Source: Forficula auricularia | Lineage: Eukaryota; Arthropoda; Insecta; Dermaptera; Forficulidae | Direction: 5' to 3' | Length of the DNA: 64,000 nucleotides | Assembly (NCBI GenBank): GCA_024734495.1 | Contig: JALMQS010000153.1 | Span: 35,526,584-35,590,583 of the forward strand | Shown here: in pieces, positions 44,791 through 55,021 of the stretch | How positions within the stretch are numbered: the first letter of the stretch is position 1 | Layout: every line of letters begins with the position of its first letter | Position numbers and translations under genes: made by a program | Notes under the pieces: generated by a model | The model's input: only the letters and a program-made list of their open reading frames with translations | Told to the model about the DNA's origin: nothing | Database searches by the model: none

Positions 44791-45436
44791 ATGACTGAAT
44801 ATCTCTATCTACATTTCAAAAAACAAGATAAGGAAGAATTTCATCTAACGAGAATATCAGCTGATAACCAACTATGGTATCGTATTCCTACTGATTTGCG
44901 AAATTTATCTTTACATCAAGAACTCGTCAGTTCAGAAAGTGTCATAAATTCTACAAAGTCGATAACAAGGATTGGAGGATATCGAAACATAAGGGTGGTT
45001 TTTACTAAGGAATTGAAAATTTTTTATCAAGATGATGACGAAAATATTTCTATAAATACCTTTTACCTAGAAGAGGCGCAGGTAAATAATGCAACGACTA
45101 ACATAAATCTAAATGAATCAAATAATTCATTATTAGACAAAGTTAATCAACTGGAAGGTCAAATTAATAATATGAATAAATTTAATTCTGAGAATATAGA
45201 AAGGAAATTTTTATTAGAAAAATTTGATGAACGCCATGATGCTACGTCATGGATTAATAATTTCGAGTCTGAATGTCATCGAGTAAATATTACTGAACAT
45301 GCTAAAATAATAGAAATACTAAAATTATTTTTTTCAGAAAAAACAATCAGAAGGGACACTGGCAATGGCGAGTACTTCCATTTGGATATCGTAATTCACC
45401 TGCAGTATTCCAAAGAGTTTTATCAGGTATAATTAG
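44791..45436 (+). pseudogene. Gag-like frame fused by deletion to RT
   Basis: The first ~185 residues (Met at 44791) are rich in Asn, Glu and Lys with a probable coiled-coil (LLDKVNQLEGQINNMNKF). They end in a capsid-like segment (FDERHDATSWINNFE). At about 45345 the frame runs into reverse transcriptase sequence read in the wrong frame and stops. A large internal deletion therefore removed the rest of gag, the protease and the N-terminal RT. Role before decay: structural polyprotein of the LTR element. Confidence 0.6.
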
Positions 45437-46140
45437 AAAATATAATTTAGAAAATTTTTGTGTTAACTATATAGATGACATTTTAATATTTTCAAAATCA
45501 TTTGAAGAACATGTAAAACATTTAAAATTATTTTTTGAAGTCACAAAACTAGAAAATTTAAAATTAAAATAAAGAAATGCATATTCGCAAAACATTTTAC
45601 AAAAAATTTTGGACATGTAATATGCCAAGGGAAGGTAGAGCCAATAAAGATAACATGATAGCAATAAGAAATTACCCGAGACCAAAAACAAAAAAAATGG
45701 TGGTCAAATATTAGGAAAAATTAATTTCTATAGAAGATTCATAGATCACTGCACGCAAAAATTAGAACGCTTGCACAATTTATTTCGAAAAGATGTGAAT
45801 TTTAAGTGGACGGAAGAATGTGAGAGTTGTTTTCAAAATATAAAAAAATATCTATCATCCACACCAATTTTGGCAATCTTCGATAGAACAAAAGATATAA
45901 TTATTGAAGTAGACGCAAGTAGATTGGGCTTAGAGGCCGTATTGAAGGAACCGCAAGGAGACGGTGTTTTACATCCAGTGGGTTATTTCTCAAAAAAATT
46001 GACACCAGGACAAAAGAATAAAGAAATTATGTATTTAGAATGCTCTGGCAATAAAGGAAGCTATAAATTTTTGGAAATATTATTCAATAGGTAGCAAATT
46101 TATAGTAACCTCAAATCATAAACCACTTATAAACATGAGA
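45355..46140 (+). pseudogene. Ty3/gypsy reverse transcriptase C-terminus and RNase H remnants
   Basis: From about 45358 another frame shows the late RT blocks: LPFGYRNSPAVFQR, then the catalytic box YIDDILIFS. It ends at a stop near 45570. Connection-domain pieces (FYRRFIDHC) and RNase H (FKWTEECESCF, then EVDASRLGLEAVL) follow at 45710-46094. The RNase H core Asp is visible in EVDAS. Stops at about 45572, 45630, 45712 and 46092 interrupt the polyprotein. Confidence 0.75.
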
Positions 46141-46169
46141 TCAAAATCAAGGACAGATGAAAGGATATA

Positions 46170-47453
46170 ATGCTATACTTGTCACAATTTGATTTTAAAA
46201 TTGTATATAAAGAAGGAAAGGATAATATTGAAGCAGACGCATTGTCTAGAAATCCGGTGCTTGAAAGCTTTGAAAATGAAGATGATTGTATTGAACAAGT
46301 TAATTTAATAACATTAGAAGAATTAAAAGATGATCAAAAATCAATTGAATGCGAAATCGAAAATGATAAACACATAAAAAAGGAAGATGAGATTAATTAT
46401 AAAATATTAAATAAAAGAAAAAGAATTTATTTATCAGAAGAAAAAGGGTTATATATAATAAAAAGAATACACGAATCACATGGCCATATTGTACATAGAC
46501 AACTCTCAGAGACCATGAGACCGTTCTATTATTGTAAAAACATAGACAAAATAATATATGATTTTTGTAAAAATTGTGATATATGTATAAAAAATAAATC
46601 AATGTCTAGTAGACCATTGGGACTTTTATCGGAATTAGGCCCAGCCAATTCGCCTGGTGACATTATGTCAATAGACACAGTCGGTGGATTCGCAGGCAAT
46701 AGATCCCCGAAACGATACATGTATTTATTGGTGGACCATTTTTCCAGGTACGCTTGGATCCTGACGTCAAAAAATCAATCTGCCTGGGAGTTAGCGAAAC
46801 TAATAAAAGCAGTAAATAAAAAACACAAAATAAAAAGATTATTGTCAGATCAGTACAGTGCTCTTAATTCAGAAGAGTTCAAAGACATCATGAAATCCCA
46901 AAATATCACATTAACTTTTACAGCAGTTGACAATCCTCAATCAAATTGGCTTAATGAAAGGCTGAATCAAATAGTCAACCGGATAAGATGCAGAATAAAT
47001 GAAACAAGATTCAACCAACGACCATGGTCAAAGATAGCCGAACAATGTGTTGAAGAGTACAACCACATCTTGCACGGCGTAACGAAATATACCCCAGCAT
47101 ATCTGCTATATGGGATAATTAAAGAAATAATTCCTATGGAATTAAGAAAGAATACTGTAAGAAATCTAAAAATTGATCGAAAAAAAGCATTCCAAAATTC
47201 CAAACAAATTTATTATAAAAATAAAAGTAATATAGATAAACGAAGAAAAGATAAAATATTTAAAAAAGGTGATAAAGTTTATGTTACTATTACAAATAAA
47301 CTAAATCGCAACAAATTAGAAGAAGTAAGGTCCGGTCCATTTTTAATAATAAGGAAGATATCCAACAGTATGTACGAGCTGGACACCAAGAAAAGAAGAA
47401 AAGAAGCAAATTTTTATCATATTAATAAATTGAGGCCCTACAGACCTGAGTAA
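46170..47453 (+). pseudogene. Ty3/gypsy RNase H end and integrase, open frame
   Basis: 427 residues without a stop. It opens with the RNase H C-terminus (YKEGKDNIEADALSR). The integrase zinc finger follows (HESHGHIVHRQ, then CKNCDIC). The catalytic core has Asp in SIDTVGG, Asp in LLSDQYSA and Glu in NWLNERLNQ, so the DD(35)E triad is intact. A C-terminal GDKVYVTI...SGPFLIIRKI beta domain ends with LRPYRPE. No chromodomain or envelope is seen. The Met is internal to a former polyprotein. Integrase would insert the element's cDNA, but the deleted upstream genes make the copy non-autonomous. Confidence 0.85.
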
Positions 47454-47486
47454 AAAAAAAAAAAAAATTGCGGGGATGATGGGGGA

Positions 47487-47596
47487 TGTAATTCGTATTT
47501 GGTACTCAGTCACTCTAGCGACAGAAGTGAGAACCAAATACGAATTGCGTTCATTCTAGCTTGGCAACCTGAGCCAACATATGCTTATGAATATTG

Positions 47597-47629
<33 letters not shown>

Positions 47630-47787
47630 AATAATAGATATAAGAAAGGACATATATTTTATTCATTTATTACAGGTGAATAGTTAACACTTGTAAATAT
47701 TGTTTATATTATTGCTTTATATTATTTTAATAAAACATTTATTACAGGAATCGTCTTATGTTTTTATAACCTAACCTTCAAAGTTAC
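47487..47787 (+). repeat. 3' LTR of the Ty3/gypsy element
   Basis: About 301 bp, TG...CA ends with TGTAA/TTACA inverted termini. It contains a (TA)n stretch absent from the 5' copy. The dyad GTATTTGGTACTC...GAGAACCAAATAC lies near its start. Confidence 0.85.
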
Positions 47788-47804
47788 ATATATATACAGT
47801 AAAA

Positions 47805-47930
47805 CCTTGTTTATCAGGCTCCCATTTATCCGGGCCTCCGGATTACCCGGATCGGATTTGTAGACAATTTTATAAAATCGCCATTATTAATTTTAAGCTA
47901 AAAATAAATGTAAAGGGTTAAATAACCGAT
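47805..47930 (+). mobile_element. pogo/Tigger-like left end fragment
   Basis: ACAGTAAAACCTTGTTTATC followed by GGATTACCCGGATCGGATTTG, like the complete element at 51577-51992. The right end is missing. Confidence 0.65.
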
Positions 47931-47941
47931 CTTAGTATTAT

Positions 47942-48082
47942 AACGTTTAAGGAGATAGGTGTTGGTTCAAGGTGAAACATTTTTTAATAATAAAAAATTA
48001 AGTTAAATTACGAGGTGGGTTGCACATACATTCATAAAATTTTAAATGAAACCCACTTCGTAATTTAACTTATTTTTTAATT
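47942..48082. mobile_element. Type D foldback element with 11-bp TSD
   Basis: 141 bp between CTTAGTATTAT repeats (47931-47941, 48083-48093). It has the GGTGTTGGTTCAAGGTGAAAC head and a hairpin built on AAGTTAAATTACGA, like the element at 3847-3996. Confidence 0.8.
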
Positions 48083-48894
48083 CTTAGTATTATTTATGTT
48101 TAAACATCTTAGAGGGATCGTCAATCGAATTTTGTATAACTTGAATACATTTTTTTAAGCTGAGCATATCGTATAACGTAATCGTATGTCGGAAGGATTT
48201 CTTCTCTACGATTAAGGCAACTGTCCGAAACACAAGTTTGACAGATAGGTTAAACTCCCTAGAGGACAGTACAGTAGGGAAGAAATATCTTTTCATATCT
48301 ACTAGGATTCTTCAATTTATTTTCGACCCCACAACAAATTCTACCCTACCTGTATAATCATTTAAATTTTAATACGATTTTTGATTCCGGAGAAAATAAA
48401 TACAGACATAACATTTAAATTTCAAATTTGAATCGTATTACGATTACAAGTTAGAATGACAGACAGACATAGTAGTGACACTAATAAAGTTCCCTTTTAA
48501 TTTTAAACAGAAATCTTAAAAAGTTACACCAATTCCTTCAATTTATTTCGTTGATGATTCATAAGGAGAAATCAATGAAGTTGTCCGCTCCTTGGTCCAA
48601 ATAAATATATACATATATTCATATACAATTATACATATATAAATTTTTTAGAAAAAATCATCGTCGAATTCTTACTAAAATTCCAAAAGTGTCGGGAGAA
48701 TTTCTCCCATTATCAATACTATTTAATTAAATTACTAAAAAGAAAAAAGTTTCTTTATGTAGTTAATGAATATAAAGCAAATAATAATTTTGAAATATAG
48801 ACAATGATACCAATTGTTTTGGTGATAAAATTACCTTGAATAATATAAAAAAATATATCAATATTTACGAAAATAATTGATGAATATTAAAAAA

Positions 48895-49848
48895 TATAAA
48901 ACCGACTTCAAAAAATTAAATGCAACAAATAAAATAATAATAACTTAAAAATCAAATAAAATACACTAAAAGGTATAAAATAATTATCTTATTTAGTTAC
49001 AACTAGACGACGAAATATGAACATTAAATCACTTTTTGAAGTCGGTGCCAAACAAACTATACTACCTATAAGCGAGCGTATCCGCCAAACGTACTAAGTA
49101 AGATCCTTCGAGTGCGATTCATAAAATATATATGTTTGGCACCGACTTCAAAAAGTGATTTCATGTTAATATTTCGTCGTGTAGTTGTAACTAAATAAGA
49201 TAATTATTTTATACCTTTTAGTGTATTTTATTTTTATTTTTTAAGTTATTATTATTTTATTTGTTGCATTTAATTTTTTCGAAGTCGGTTTTTTTATTTT
49301 TTTATAAAAATTATTTTTATTTTTCCGCTTTTTAGTGATGTTATTAATAGTGACTTAATATAATACCTTGCATGCATCTCGTAAGAGAAAGCGTCGGGCG
49401 AATGAATCAGAAAATAATAATAAAATTCATTTCATTAATATAGAAATTCTCTCGAAACGTTTGCGGGTTTTAAATGAATGTTTTAAGATTTTTTCGATTA
49501 TTTGGTCATAAGAATTGGAGTTTTATGTTATTTCGTCATTGATTATATCTTCAGAACTTAACCAAATTAATATGGTGCCCTCCCTAAGGTACCCCTTTCC
49601 AATAAAAAAGAATCATTAAAATCAGTTCATAAACAAAGAAGTTATGCCTGAACAAAAATTTCAAAAAAGATCCAATACCAATGAAAAAAAACCGGACCAA
49701 TCGGAAGCTAGACTGAATCCAATGCAAAAAAAATCATCAAAATCGGTTCACAATTGGCGGAGATATGAGGTAACATAGACACAAAAAAAAATAAAAAAAA
49801 TTCAGTCGAATAGAGAACCTCCTCCTTTTTTGAAGTCGGTTAAAAAAA
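48895..49848 (+). repeat. Repeat Z, copy 2
   Basis: The palindromic part is 48900-49290 (arms from ACCGACTTCAAAAAATTAAA; spacer CCAAACGTACTAAGTAAGATC). It is followed by the one-sided tail ending CCTCCTTTTTTGAAGTCGG. About 950 bp. The closest relative of the copy at 60145-60890. Confidence 0.7.
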
Positions 49849-50039
49849 CAGTTCATATCTATCTATCTCTATATATATATATATATATATATATGTTTAT
49901 TTGCATTAAGGAGATGACGCACTTTTTTCCCTTATGAACATATATCGTTTAATCAAATAATGCTATTATAAATAAAGAAAAACCAATCAGTCGCAGATGC
50001 ACGTTTCTTCTTTAGCAAGACATTTGCAGATGAGATTCG

Positions 50040-50420
50040 AAATTATAAAGAAAAAAAAGAGATGGCAAATTGAGAAGCGCAAAAACTACGCTGGCTTCTG
50101 CAATAGCCCTGGCCTCAAGTAGAAAATTAAATAATGGAAGAGACAAAAGATCCGAAATGATGGGAGGTTGAAGAGGGAAGCGTGTTGTTTAGGCAACTGG
50201 CGATTTGGCAACCGCGTGCCGTCGCGCTGGTCATTTGCCCAGCAATCGATTGGCTTGAAGTAAAGCGATGCTGGTGGCTGGCAGGCTGGCTACACGCCAC
50301 GAACAGGTTGATTAGCTGCGACTACGACCCACCGAGCTTTATGGCCCAAATATTAAACGGGAAACCACATCTGGTACGCCACCTCCCGATCCCCTTTCCA
50401 TGCCCCTTCTAGTTCTACAA
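50040..50420 (+). other. GC-richer island, possible conserved noncoding or exon sequence
   Basis: Distinctly lower AT content, no match in the window. A 76-codon frame (50182-50412) is the longest and is rich in Trp and Leu; I do not recognise it. TTTATGGCCC at 50339 is a Hox-AbdB/Cdx-like site. Could be an enhancer-type conserved element. Confidence 0.25.
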
Positions 50421-50571
50421 ATCAAAACCATCATGTTTAGAAACGTGCCAGAGGCATTTCCTATCTTTCTGGATACTCTTTTTAGATTATAATTAGAAAA
50501 TCAGACAAAAAAGTTTTATAGGGAAATATCAATGAGCTTGATGCAAATAAATAAATAAATAAATACATATC

Positions 50572-50710
50572 AGAGGCGGTTGGTGACTTTTCATTCAGGG
50601 GATGCTGTCCAAAAAAAGTACCCTTCATTTTTTGAAATTTTATTTTAAACTTCGCTTTTTTTGTATATTTCATCGAATAACAAATTTAATATTAGATTTT
50701 TTAAAAATAT
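50572..50710 (+). repeat. Transposon-like end, plus orientation
   Basis: Partner of 28985-29335: GAGGCGGTTGGTGACTTTTC, then AGGGGATGCTGTCCAAAAA. The far end was not identified. Confidence 0.4.
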
Positions 50711-51192
50711 ATTTTGGGACCTTCGCCCCAAACGGATACTGCTTTGTTTGAGTGAGGGTAGGAGTTAGAACTTAACTTGTAATTTAATCTCCACAGTCCC
50801 TGAGATGGAAATCGACATCTCCCACAATGAATCAGCCTGTCCTATAAGAAAATCTTCAATTTCTCCTAATTCTATTTCTATAAACAAGCTATGACTTGTC
50901 TAGAGCACTCTTATTTATTTCCTATTTTATAAATTGAGATTATTCCAAAATCATCTTTATTTATTCTTTTTCTGTATTATTACTATTCTAATAGTTTCTC
51001 AGCGAGAACAATTTTTATTCGACTAAAACTCGTATGAACTTCTCTTTGACATCCTTGAATTGGAAAATATACCAGACAGAAAATTCAAACCTTCACCCAG
51101 CACCCTTTTCGGAAAAATCATTTCATTTTGAGAACCATTATACTACTATACTAATAAAAATGTTTTTTATAGAAATATTTGAAATAACTGAT

Positions 51193-51451
51193 AATAATTG
51201 TGGTTTGTGTGAAATTTGAGGTGTTTCGGAAAAATTTATAACAGATGTTAGGTTAGAAGAAAACTATTTGGTGTAGTTTTTTTATGTGTATTTAATATGG
51301 TGTACGTTTGCGTTCCGTCCGAAACCTTTGCAGCGCAAACGTACACCATATTAAATACACATAAAAAACTACACCAAATAGTTTTCTTCTAACCTAACAT
51401 CTGTTATACATTTTTCCGAAACACCTCAAATTTCACACAAACCACAATTAT
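51193..51451. repeat. Near-perfect 259-bp foldback
   Basis: The arms (from TAATTGTGGTTTGTGTGAAA inward to AATATGGTGTACGTTTGCG) are complementary for about 115 bp each around a ~25-bp loop (TTCCGTCCGAAACCTTTGCA). The high match suggests a young insertion or active maintenance. TSD and superfamily not determined. Confidence 0.75.
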
Positions 51452-51576
51452 ATACAAAACGGAAACCTTGGCTTAAGGAACAGTGTGGACCTTCTACGAG
51501 TCTCCAATTACTATTTTAACTGATAATAATTTGAAAATTTAAACATCCTCCTAAAATTTTGAAATTTATGAAAATA

Positions 51577-51992
51577 CAGTAAAACCTCGTTTATCCGGCC
51601 TTTATTTATCCCGACCCCCGGATCGGATTTGTAGACATTTTTATTTTAATAAATGTTCACATATATAATAATTTTTAACTCTGATAACAACAATGTATAA
51701 TTTCACCAAAAATTTGCTTTAATTTTGATATTTTTATATTGAAGAAGTCGGAACGGAGTAAGAGAGACGCGGGGGCATTGAAGTGAAAAATTATTTTATT
51801 TTTTTTAACGGACCTATGTTTTTTTTAAACAATTCTATGTAATTTTGATATAAACATTTTTATCGTAATAAATTCAAATTAGATTATTTGAGGATTTGTT
51901 TTGTTTTGATTACCTATATTTGGATTATCCGGATTTTCGATTATCAGGTTTACTTTTGGTCCCAGTTAGTCCGGATAAATGAGGTTCTACTG
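51577..51992. mobile_element. pogo/Tigger-like MITE
   Basis: 416 bp, CAGTAAAACCTCGTTTATCC to GATAAATGAGGTTCTACTG, flanked by TA. The terminal sequence is the classic Tigger/pogo end. The interior is AT-rich and non-coding. Confidence 0.85.
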
Positions 51993-52017
51993 TACTCTAA
52001 ATGTTTGAAAATTTTAG

Positions 52018-52055
52018 AGGATGCGCCGCATCCACAGCATCCATGGACCACACTC
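52018..52055 (-). repeat. CAGTGGCGTGCGG-type terminal repeat, copy 3
   Basis: On the minus strand GTGGTCCATGGATGCTGTGG and ATGCGGCGCATCC. It ends exactly where the 382-bp array begins. Confidence 0.45.
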
Positions 52056-52166
52056 CACTATCAAAACGAGTCTGGTCCCAAGTGCACCAAAAATAGGGCA
52101 GTGACCGGATAAAAGTTTTAACTTTCGCTTTCATTTAAATGTTAACAAATAAACATTCTAAATAAA

Positions 52167-52431
52167 AGAAGGGAAAAATTTTTTTTGTCTTTCTATGCCT
52201 TTTGTTAAAAATGAGGAAAGTTTTTGAACACTACTGTGGAGAGAAGAAGGAAACATTTTATTTGTTTCATTCATTGACCCTTTGAAACCCTGAAGAAGGA
52301 GGGAAAAATCCTCCGAAACGTCGGTTTGAAAGGAAAGGAGGAAGGATTCCAATAAATTACACCTTATTTTATATGTGTTAATTTTTCTTTCCTCACTACC
52401 TCTGGGCTGCCTTCCATTACTTTCAATTATA
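52167..52431 (+). mobile_element. Type E hammerhead element with 12-bp TSD inside the tandem array
   Basis: 265 bp between perfect ATTCTAAATAAA repeats (52155-52166, 52432-52443). Removing it restores the tandem unit sequence exactly, so it is a clean insertion. It carries one hammerhead-like cassette and the GCTGCCTTCCATTA end seen in other type E copies. Confidence 0.9.
52290..52326 (+). ncRNA. Hammerhead-like motif, type E
   Basis: CTGAAGA, extra A, stem II GGAGG/CCTCC with a GAAAAAT loop, then GAAACGTCGG. All core residues are intact. Confidence 0.6.
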
Positions 52432-52616
52432 ATTCTAAATAAAATTTATTATTGAATATCTGAACAAAATTCATCTGTTTCGATTCCCCAAAGAATCAGA
52501 CAGATGAGAATTGTAGTAAATTTATAAGAACCATTCTATTAGGAAAATAGAAGAAAAGCGCGCTTGAGCTAAAGAGTTGAATATATATAAAAATTTGATT
52601 ATAGGATCTAGTCAGG

Positions 52617-52690
52617 GGATCCATCGCCTAAATGGAGAAGGCATCTGCGGGCTTAACGCGGAAGATGTCGGATCATACCCGGCTGGGTCC
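52617..52690 (+). ncRNA. tRNA-like cloverleaf, unit 1
   Basis: A 74-nt segment that pairs as a full cloverleaf: acceptor 7/7 (GGATCCA with TGGGTCC, one G-T), D stem 4/4 (GCCT/AGGC) with a GG-containing 9-nt loop, anticodon stem 5/5 (CTGCG/CGCGG), T stem 5/5 (GTCGG/CCGGC) with a 7-nt loop. The anticodon position reads CTT (Lys), but U33 is G, there is an extra base before the anticodon stem and the T-loop A58 is T. The A box (TCGCCTAAATGG) and B box (GGATCATACCC) are near consensus. T7 follows at 52697-52703. It could be a tRNA pseudogene or a tRNA-like Pol III transcript. Confidence 0.6.
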
Positions 52691-52998
52691 TGTATCTTTT
52701 TTTCAACTCTTGGTTCACTATCAAAACGAGTCTGGTCCCAAGTGCACCAAAATAGGGCAGTGACCGGATAAAAGTTTTTAACTTTCGCTTTCATTTAATG
52801 TTAACATATAAACATTCTAAATAAAATTTATTATTGAATATCTGAACAAAATTCATCTGTTTCGATTCCCCAAAGAATCAGACAGATGGGAATTGTAGTA
52901 AATTTATAAGAACCATTCTATTAGGAAAATAGAAGAAAAGCGCGCTTGAGCTAAAGAGTTGAATATATATAAAAATTTGATTATAGGATCTGGTCAGG

Positions 52999-53072
52999 GG
53001 ATCCATCGCCTAAATGGAGAAGGCATCTGCGGGCTTAACGCGGAAGATGTCGGATCATATCCGGCTGGGTCC
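52999..53072 (+). ncRNA. tRNA-like cloverleaf, unit 2
   Basis: Same as unit 1 except the T-loop ends in T (ATCATAT). Followed by T7 at 53079-53085. Confidence 0.6.
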
Positions 53073-53380
53073 TGTATCTTTTTTTCAACTCTTGGTTCAC
53101 TATCAAAACGAGTCTGGTCCCAAGTGCACCAAAATAGGGCAGTGACCGGATAAAAGTTTTTAACTTTCGCTTTCATTTAATGTTAACATATAAACATTCT
53201 AAATAAAATTTATTATTGAATATCTGAACAAAATTCATCTGTTTCGATTCCCCAAAGAATCAGACAGATGGGAATTGTAGTAAATTTATAAGAACCATTC
53301 TATTAGGAAAATAGAAGAAAAGCGCGCTTGAGCTAAAGAGTTGAATATATATAAAAATTTGATTATAGGATCTGGTCAGG

Positions 53381-53454
53381 GGATCCATCGCCTAAATGGA
53401 GAAGGCATCTGCGGGCTTAACGCGGAAGATGTCGGATCATACCCGGCTGGGTCC
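53381..53454 (+). ncRNA. tRNA-like cloverleaf, unit 3
   Basis: Identical to unit 1 over the cloverleaf; T7 terminator 6 nt downstream. Confidence 0.6.
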
Positions 53455-53762
53455 TGTATCTTTTTTTCAACTCTTGGTTCACTATCAAAACGAGTCTGGT
53501 CCCAAGTGCACCAAAATAGGGCAGTGACCGGATAAAAGTTTTTAACTTTCGCTTTCATTTAATGTTAACATATAAACATTCTAAATAAAATTTATTATTG
53601 AATATCTGAACAAAATTCATCTGTTTCGATTCCCCAAAGAATCAGACAGATGGGAATTGTAGTAAATTTATAAGAACCATTCTATTAGGAAAATAGAAGA
53701 AAAGCGCGCTTGAGCTAAAGAGTTGAATATATATAAAAATTTGATTATAGGATCTGGTCAGG

Positions 53763-53836
53763 GGATCCATCGCCTAAATGGAGAAGGCATCTGCGGGCTT
53801 AACGCGGAAGATGTCGGATCATACCCGGCTGGGTCC
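53763..53836 (+). ncRNA. tRNA-like cloverleaf, unit 4
   Basis: Identical to unit 3; T7 terminator 6 nt downstream. Confidence 0.6.
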
Positions 53837-54144
53837 TGTATCTTTTTTTCAACTCTTGGTTCACTATCAAAACGAGTCTGGTCCCAAGTGCACCAAAATA
53901 GGGCAGTGACCGGATAAAAGTTTTTAACTTTCGCTTTCATTTAATGTTAACATATAAACATTCTAAATAAAATTTATTATTGAATATCTGAACAAAATTC
54001 ATCTGTTTCGATTCCCCAAAGAATCAGACAGATGGGAATTGTAGTAAATTTATAAGAACCATTCTATTAGGAAAATAGAAGAAAAGCGCGCTTGAGCTAA
54101 AGAGTTGAATATATATAAAAATTTGATTATAGGATCTAGTCAGG

Positions 54145-54218
54145 GGATCCATCGCCTAAATGGAGAAGGCATCTGCGGGCTTAACGCGGAAGATGTCGGA
54201 TCATATCCGGCTGGGTCC
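54145..54218 (+). ncRNA. tRNA-like cloverleaf, unit 5
   Basis: Same T-loop variant as unit 2; T7 terminator 6 nt downstream. The last unit; the array breaks off at 54331 in a TA microsatellite and a type A end. Confidence 0.6.
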
Positions 54219-54344
54219 TGTATCTTTTTTTCAACTCTTGGTTCACTATCAAAACGAGTCTGGTCCCAAGTGCACCAAAATAGGGCAGTGACCGGATAAA
54301 AGTTTTTAACTTTCGCTTTCATTTAATGTCAACATATATATATA

Positions 54345-54470
54345 TATATATATATAATTTATTGGTTAGAGAGTTGTATCAAGCAGAGGAGAACCTCATT
54401 GATTTCTGCTTTTGAATCATCAACTCTGTCACTCTCGCCAAACTAAATATTTTCAAATAATTAATGGGGT
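54345..54470 (-). repeat. Type A element end
   Basis: ATCAAGCAGAGGAGAACCTC through TCATCAACTCTGTCACTCTCG to TATTTTCAA, the complete outer end of a type A element facing the tandem array. The other half is absent. Confidence 0.65.
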
Positions 54471-54504
54471 CCGTTCAAAAATTAAAACCGGAAACCATTA
54501 GCCA

Positions 54505-54635
54505 AAGGCGAGATTGGATGGAATGGATTATTTTTAATCATATGTCAGAACGGTAGTTTTCACTCCCTCAGTAATCGAACCTGAGAGCCAAAATTAGCAA
54601 TCGGGGTAAATGACGATCCTGTGAGGTGATTTGAA
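54505..54635 (-). mobile_element. tRNA-derived SINE-like copy 1
   Basis: A diverged partner of 55205-55335 (shared ATGGAATGGAT-TTTTTAAT, ATATGTCAGA, TCACTCC-AATCGAACCTGAG). On the minus strand CAGGTTCGATTAC is a degenerate B box. Confidence 0.5.
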
Positions 54636-54987
54636 AATTTTTAGGGTTCTTTTTAAAAATAAAAACGGGATTAGTCAAAGGTCAATGAGATCTAAAAAAT
54701 CAAAATTTGTAAATAAATCCAAAAGTCGACCGTACAACAAGCGAAACCGTCTGTGCGTATCGATAGTGTGAGTGAATCTTTTGGGACGGATTTTAAGTAA
54801 TTTGCGACTTATAAACTGCACATACTTCTATGTGTCAAATTTCAACTTTCCAACTTGAATCATCCCCTAAGAAAATATTGTCGAATGACTATATTCTGAG
54901 TCTTAATAAAGAATTCAATTAATCAAGTATGTTTGCATGTATTTGGACGAGAAAGTACCAAATCAAAAAAATTCTCATCGATTTACG

Positions 54988-55021
54988 CGACGTTTCGCCA
55001 ACTTTATTTCGGCTTCATCAG
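54988..55021 (-). ncRNA. Hammerhead-like motif (isolated)
   Basis: On the minus strand: CTGATGA, extra A, GCC...GGC stem II, then GAAACGTCGCG. The flanking sequence does not match the other element types clearly. Confidence 0.5.

Larger units (their letters stand above)
43031..47787 (+). mobile_element. Ty3/gypsy LTR retrotransposon, deleted and interrupted
   Basis: The 3' LTR is 47487-47787 (TGTAATTCG ... AAGTTACA, TG-CA ends). The 5' LTR is split: its first ~82 bp lie at 43031-43112 and the rest at 44543-44747, with a LINE in between. Inside follow a gag-like frame, the end of RT, RNase H and an intact integrase frame. Protease and the front of RT are deleted. No envelope-like gene is present. 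A purine-rich tract (GGGGATGATGGGGGA) precedes the 3' LTR. AT-rich TATA flanks both sides. Confidence 0.85.
52056..54331 (+). repeat. 382-bp tandem array, about 5.2 units
   Basis: Units repeat at exact 382-bp spacing (tRNA-like starts at 52617, 52999, 53381, 53763, 54145). The full units differ by only one or two bases each. The first, partial unit is interrupted by a type E element (52167-52431). Each unit carries a tRNA-shaped segment and T7. Open frames of 60 and 64 codons repeat in each unit, but they overlap on both strands and lack any recognisable domain. Confidence 0.95.

Noticed and set aside
46393..47203. Minus-strand frames opposite the integrase
   Set aside because: Antisense to an integrase with an intact catalytic triad.
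43031..47787. Envelope gene or infectious-type retrovirus
   Set aside because: There is no open frame between the integrase and the 3' LTR; the element is a decayed LTR retrotransposon.
52577..54322. Five copies of 64- and 60-codon open frames on opposite strands
   Set aside because: They repeat only because the 382-bp unit repeats. They overlap each other and the tRNA-like fold, have no domain and no codon-level signs of selection.
52056..54331. CRISPR-like direct repeats
   Set aside because: The whole 382-bp unit repeats with no variable spacers, in an animal genome. It is a satellite-type tandem array.
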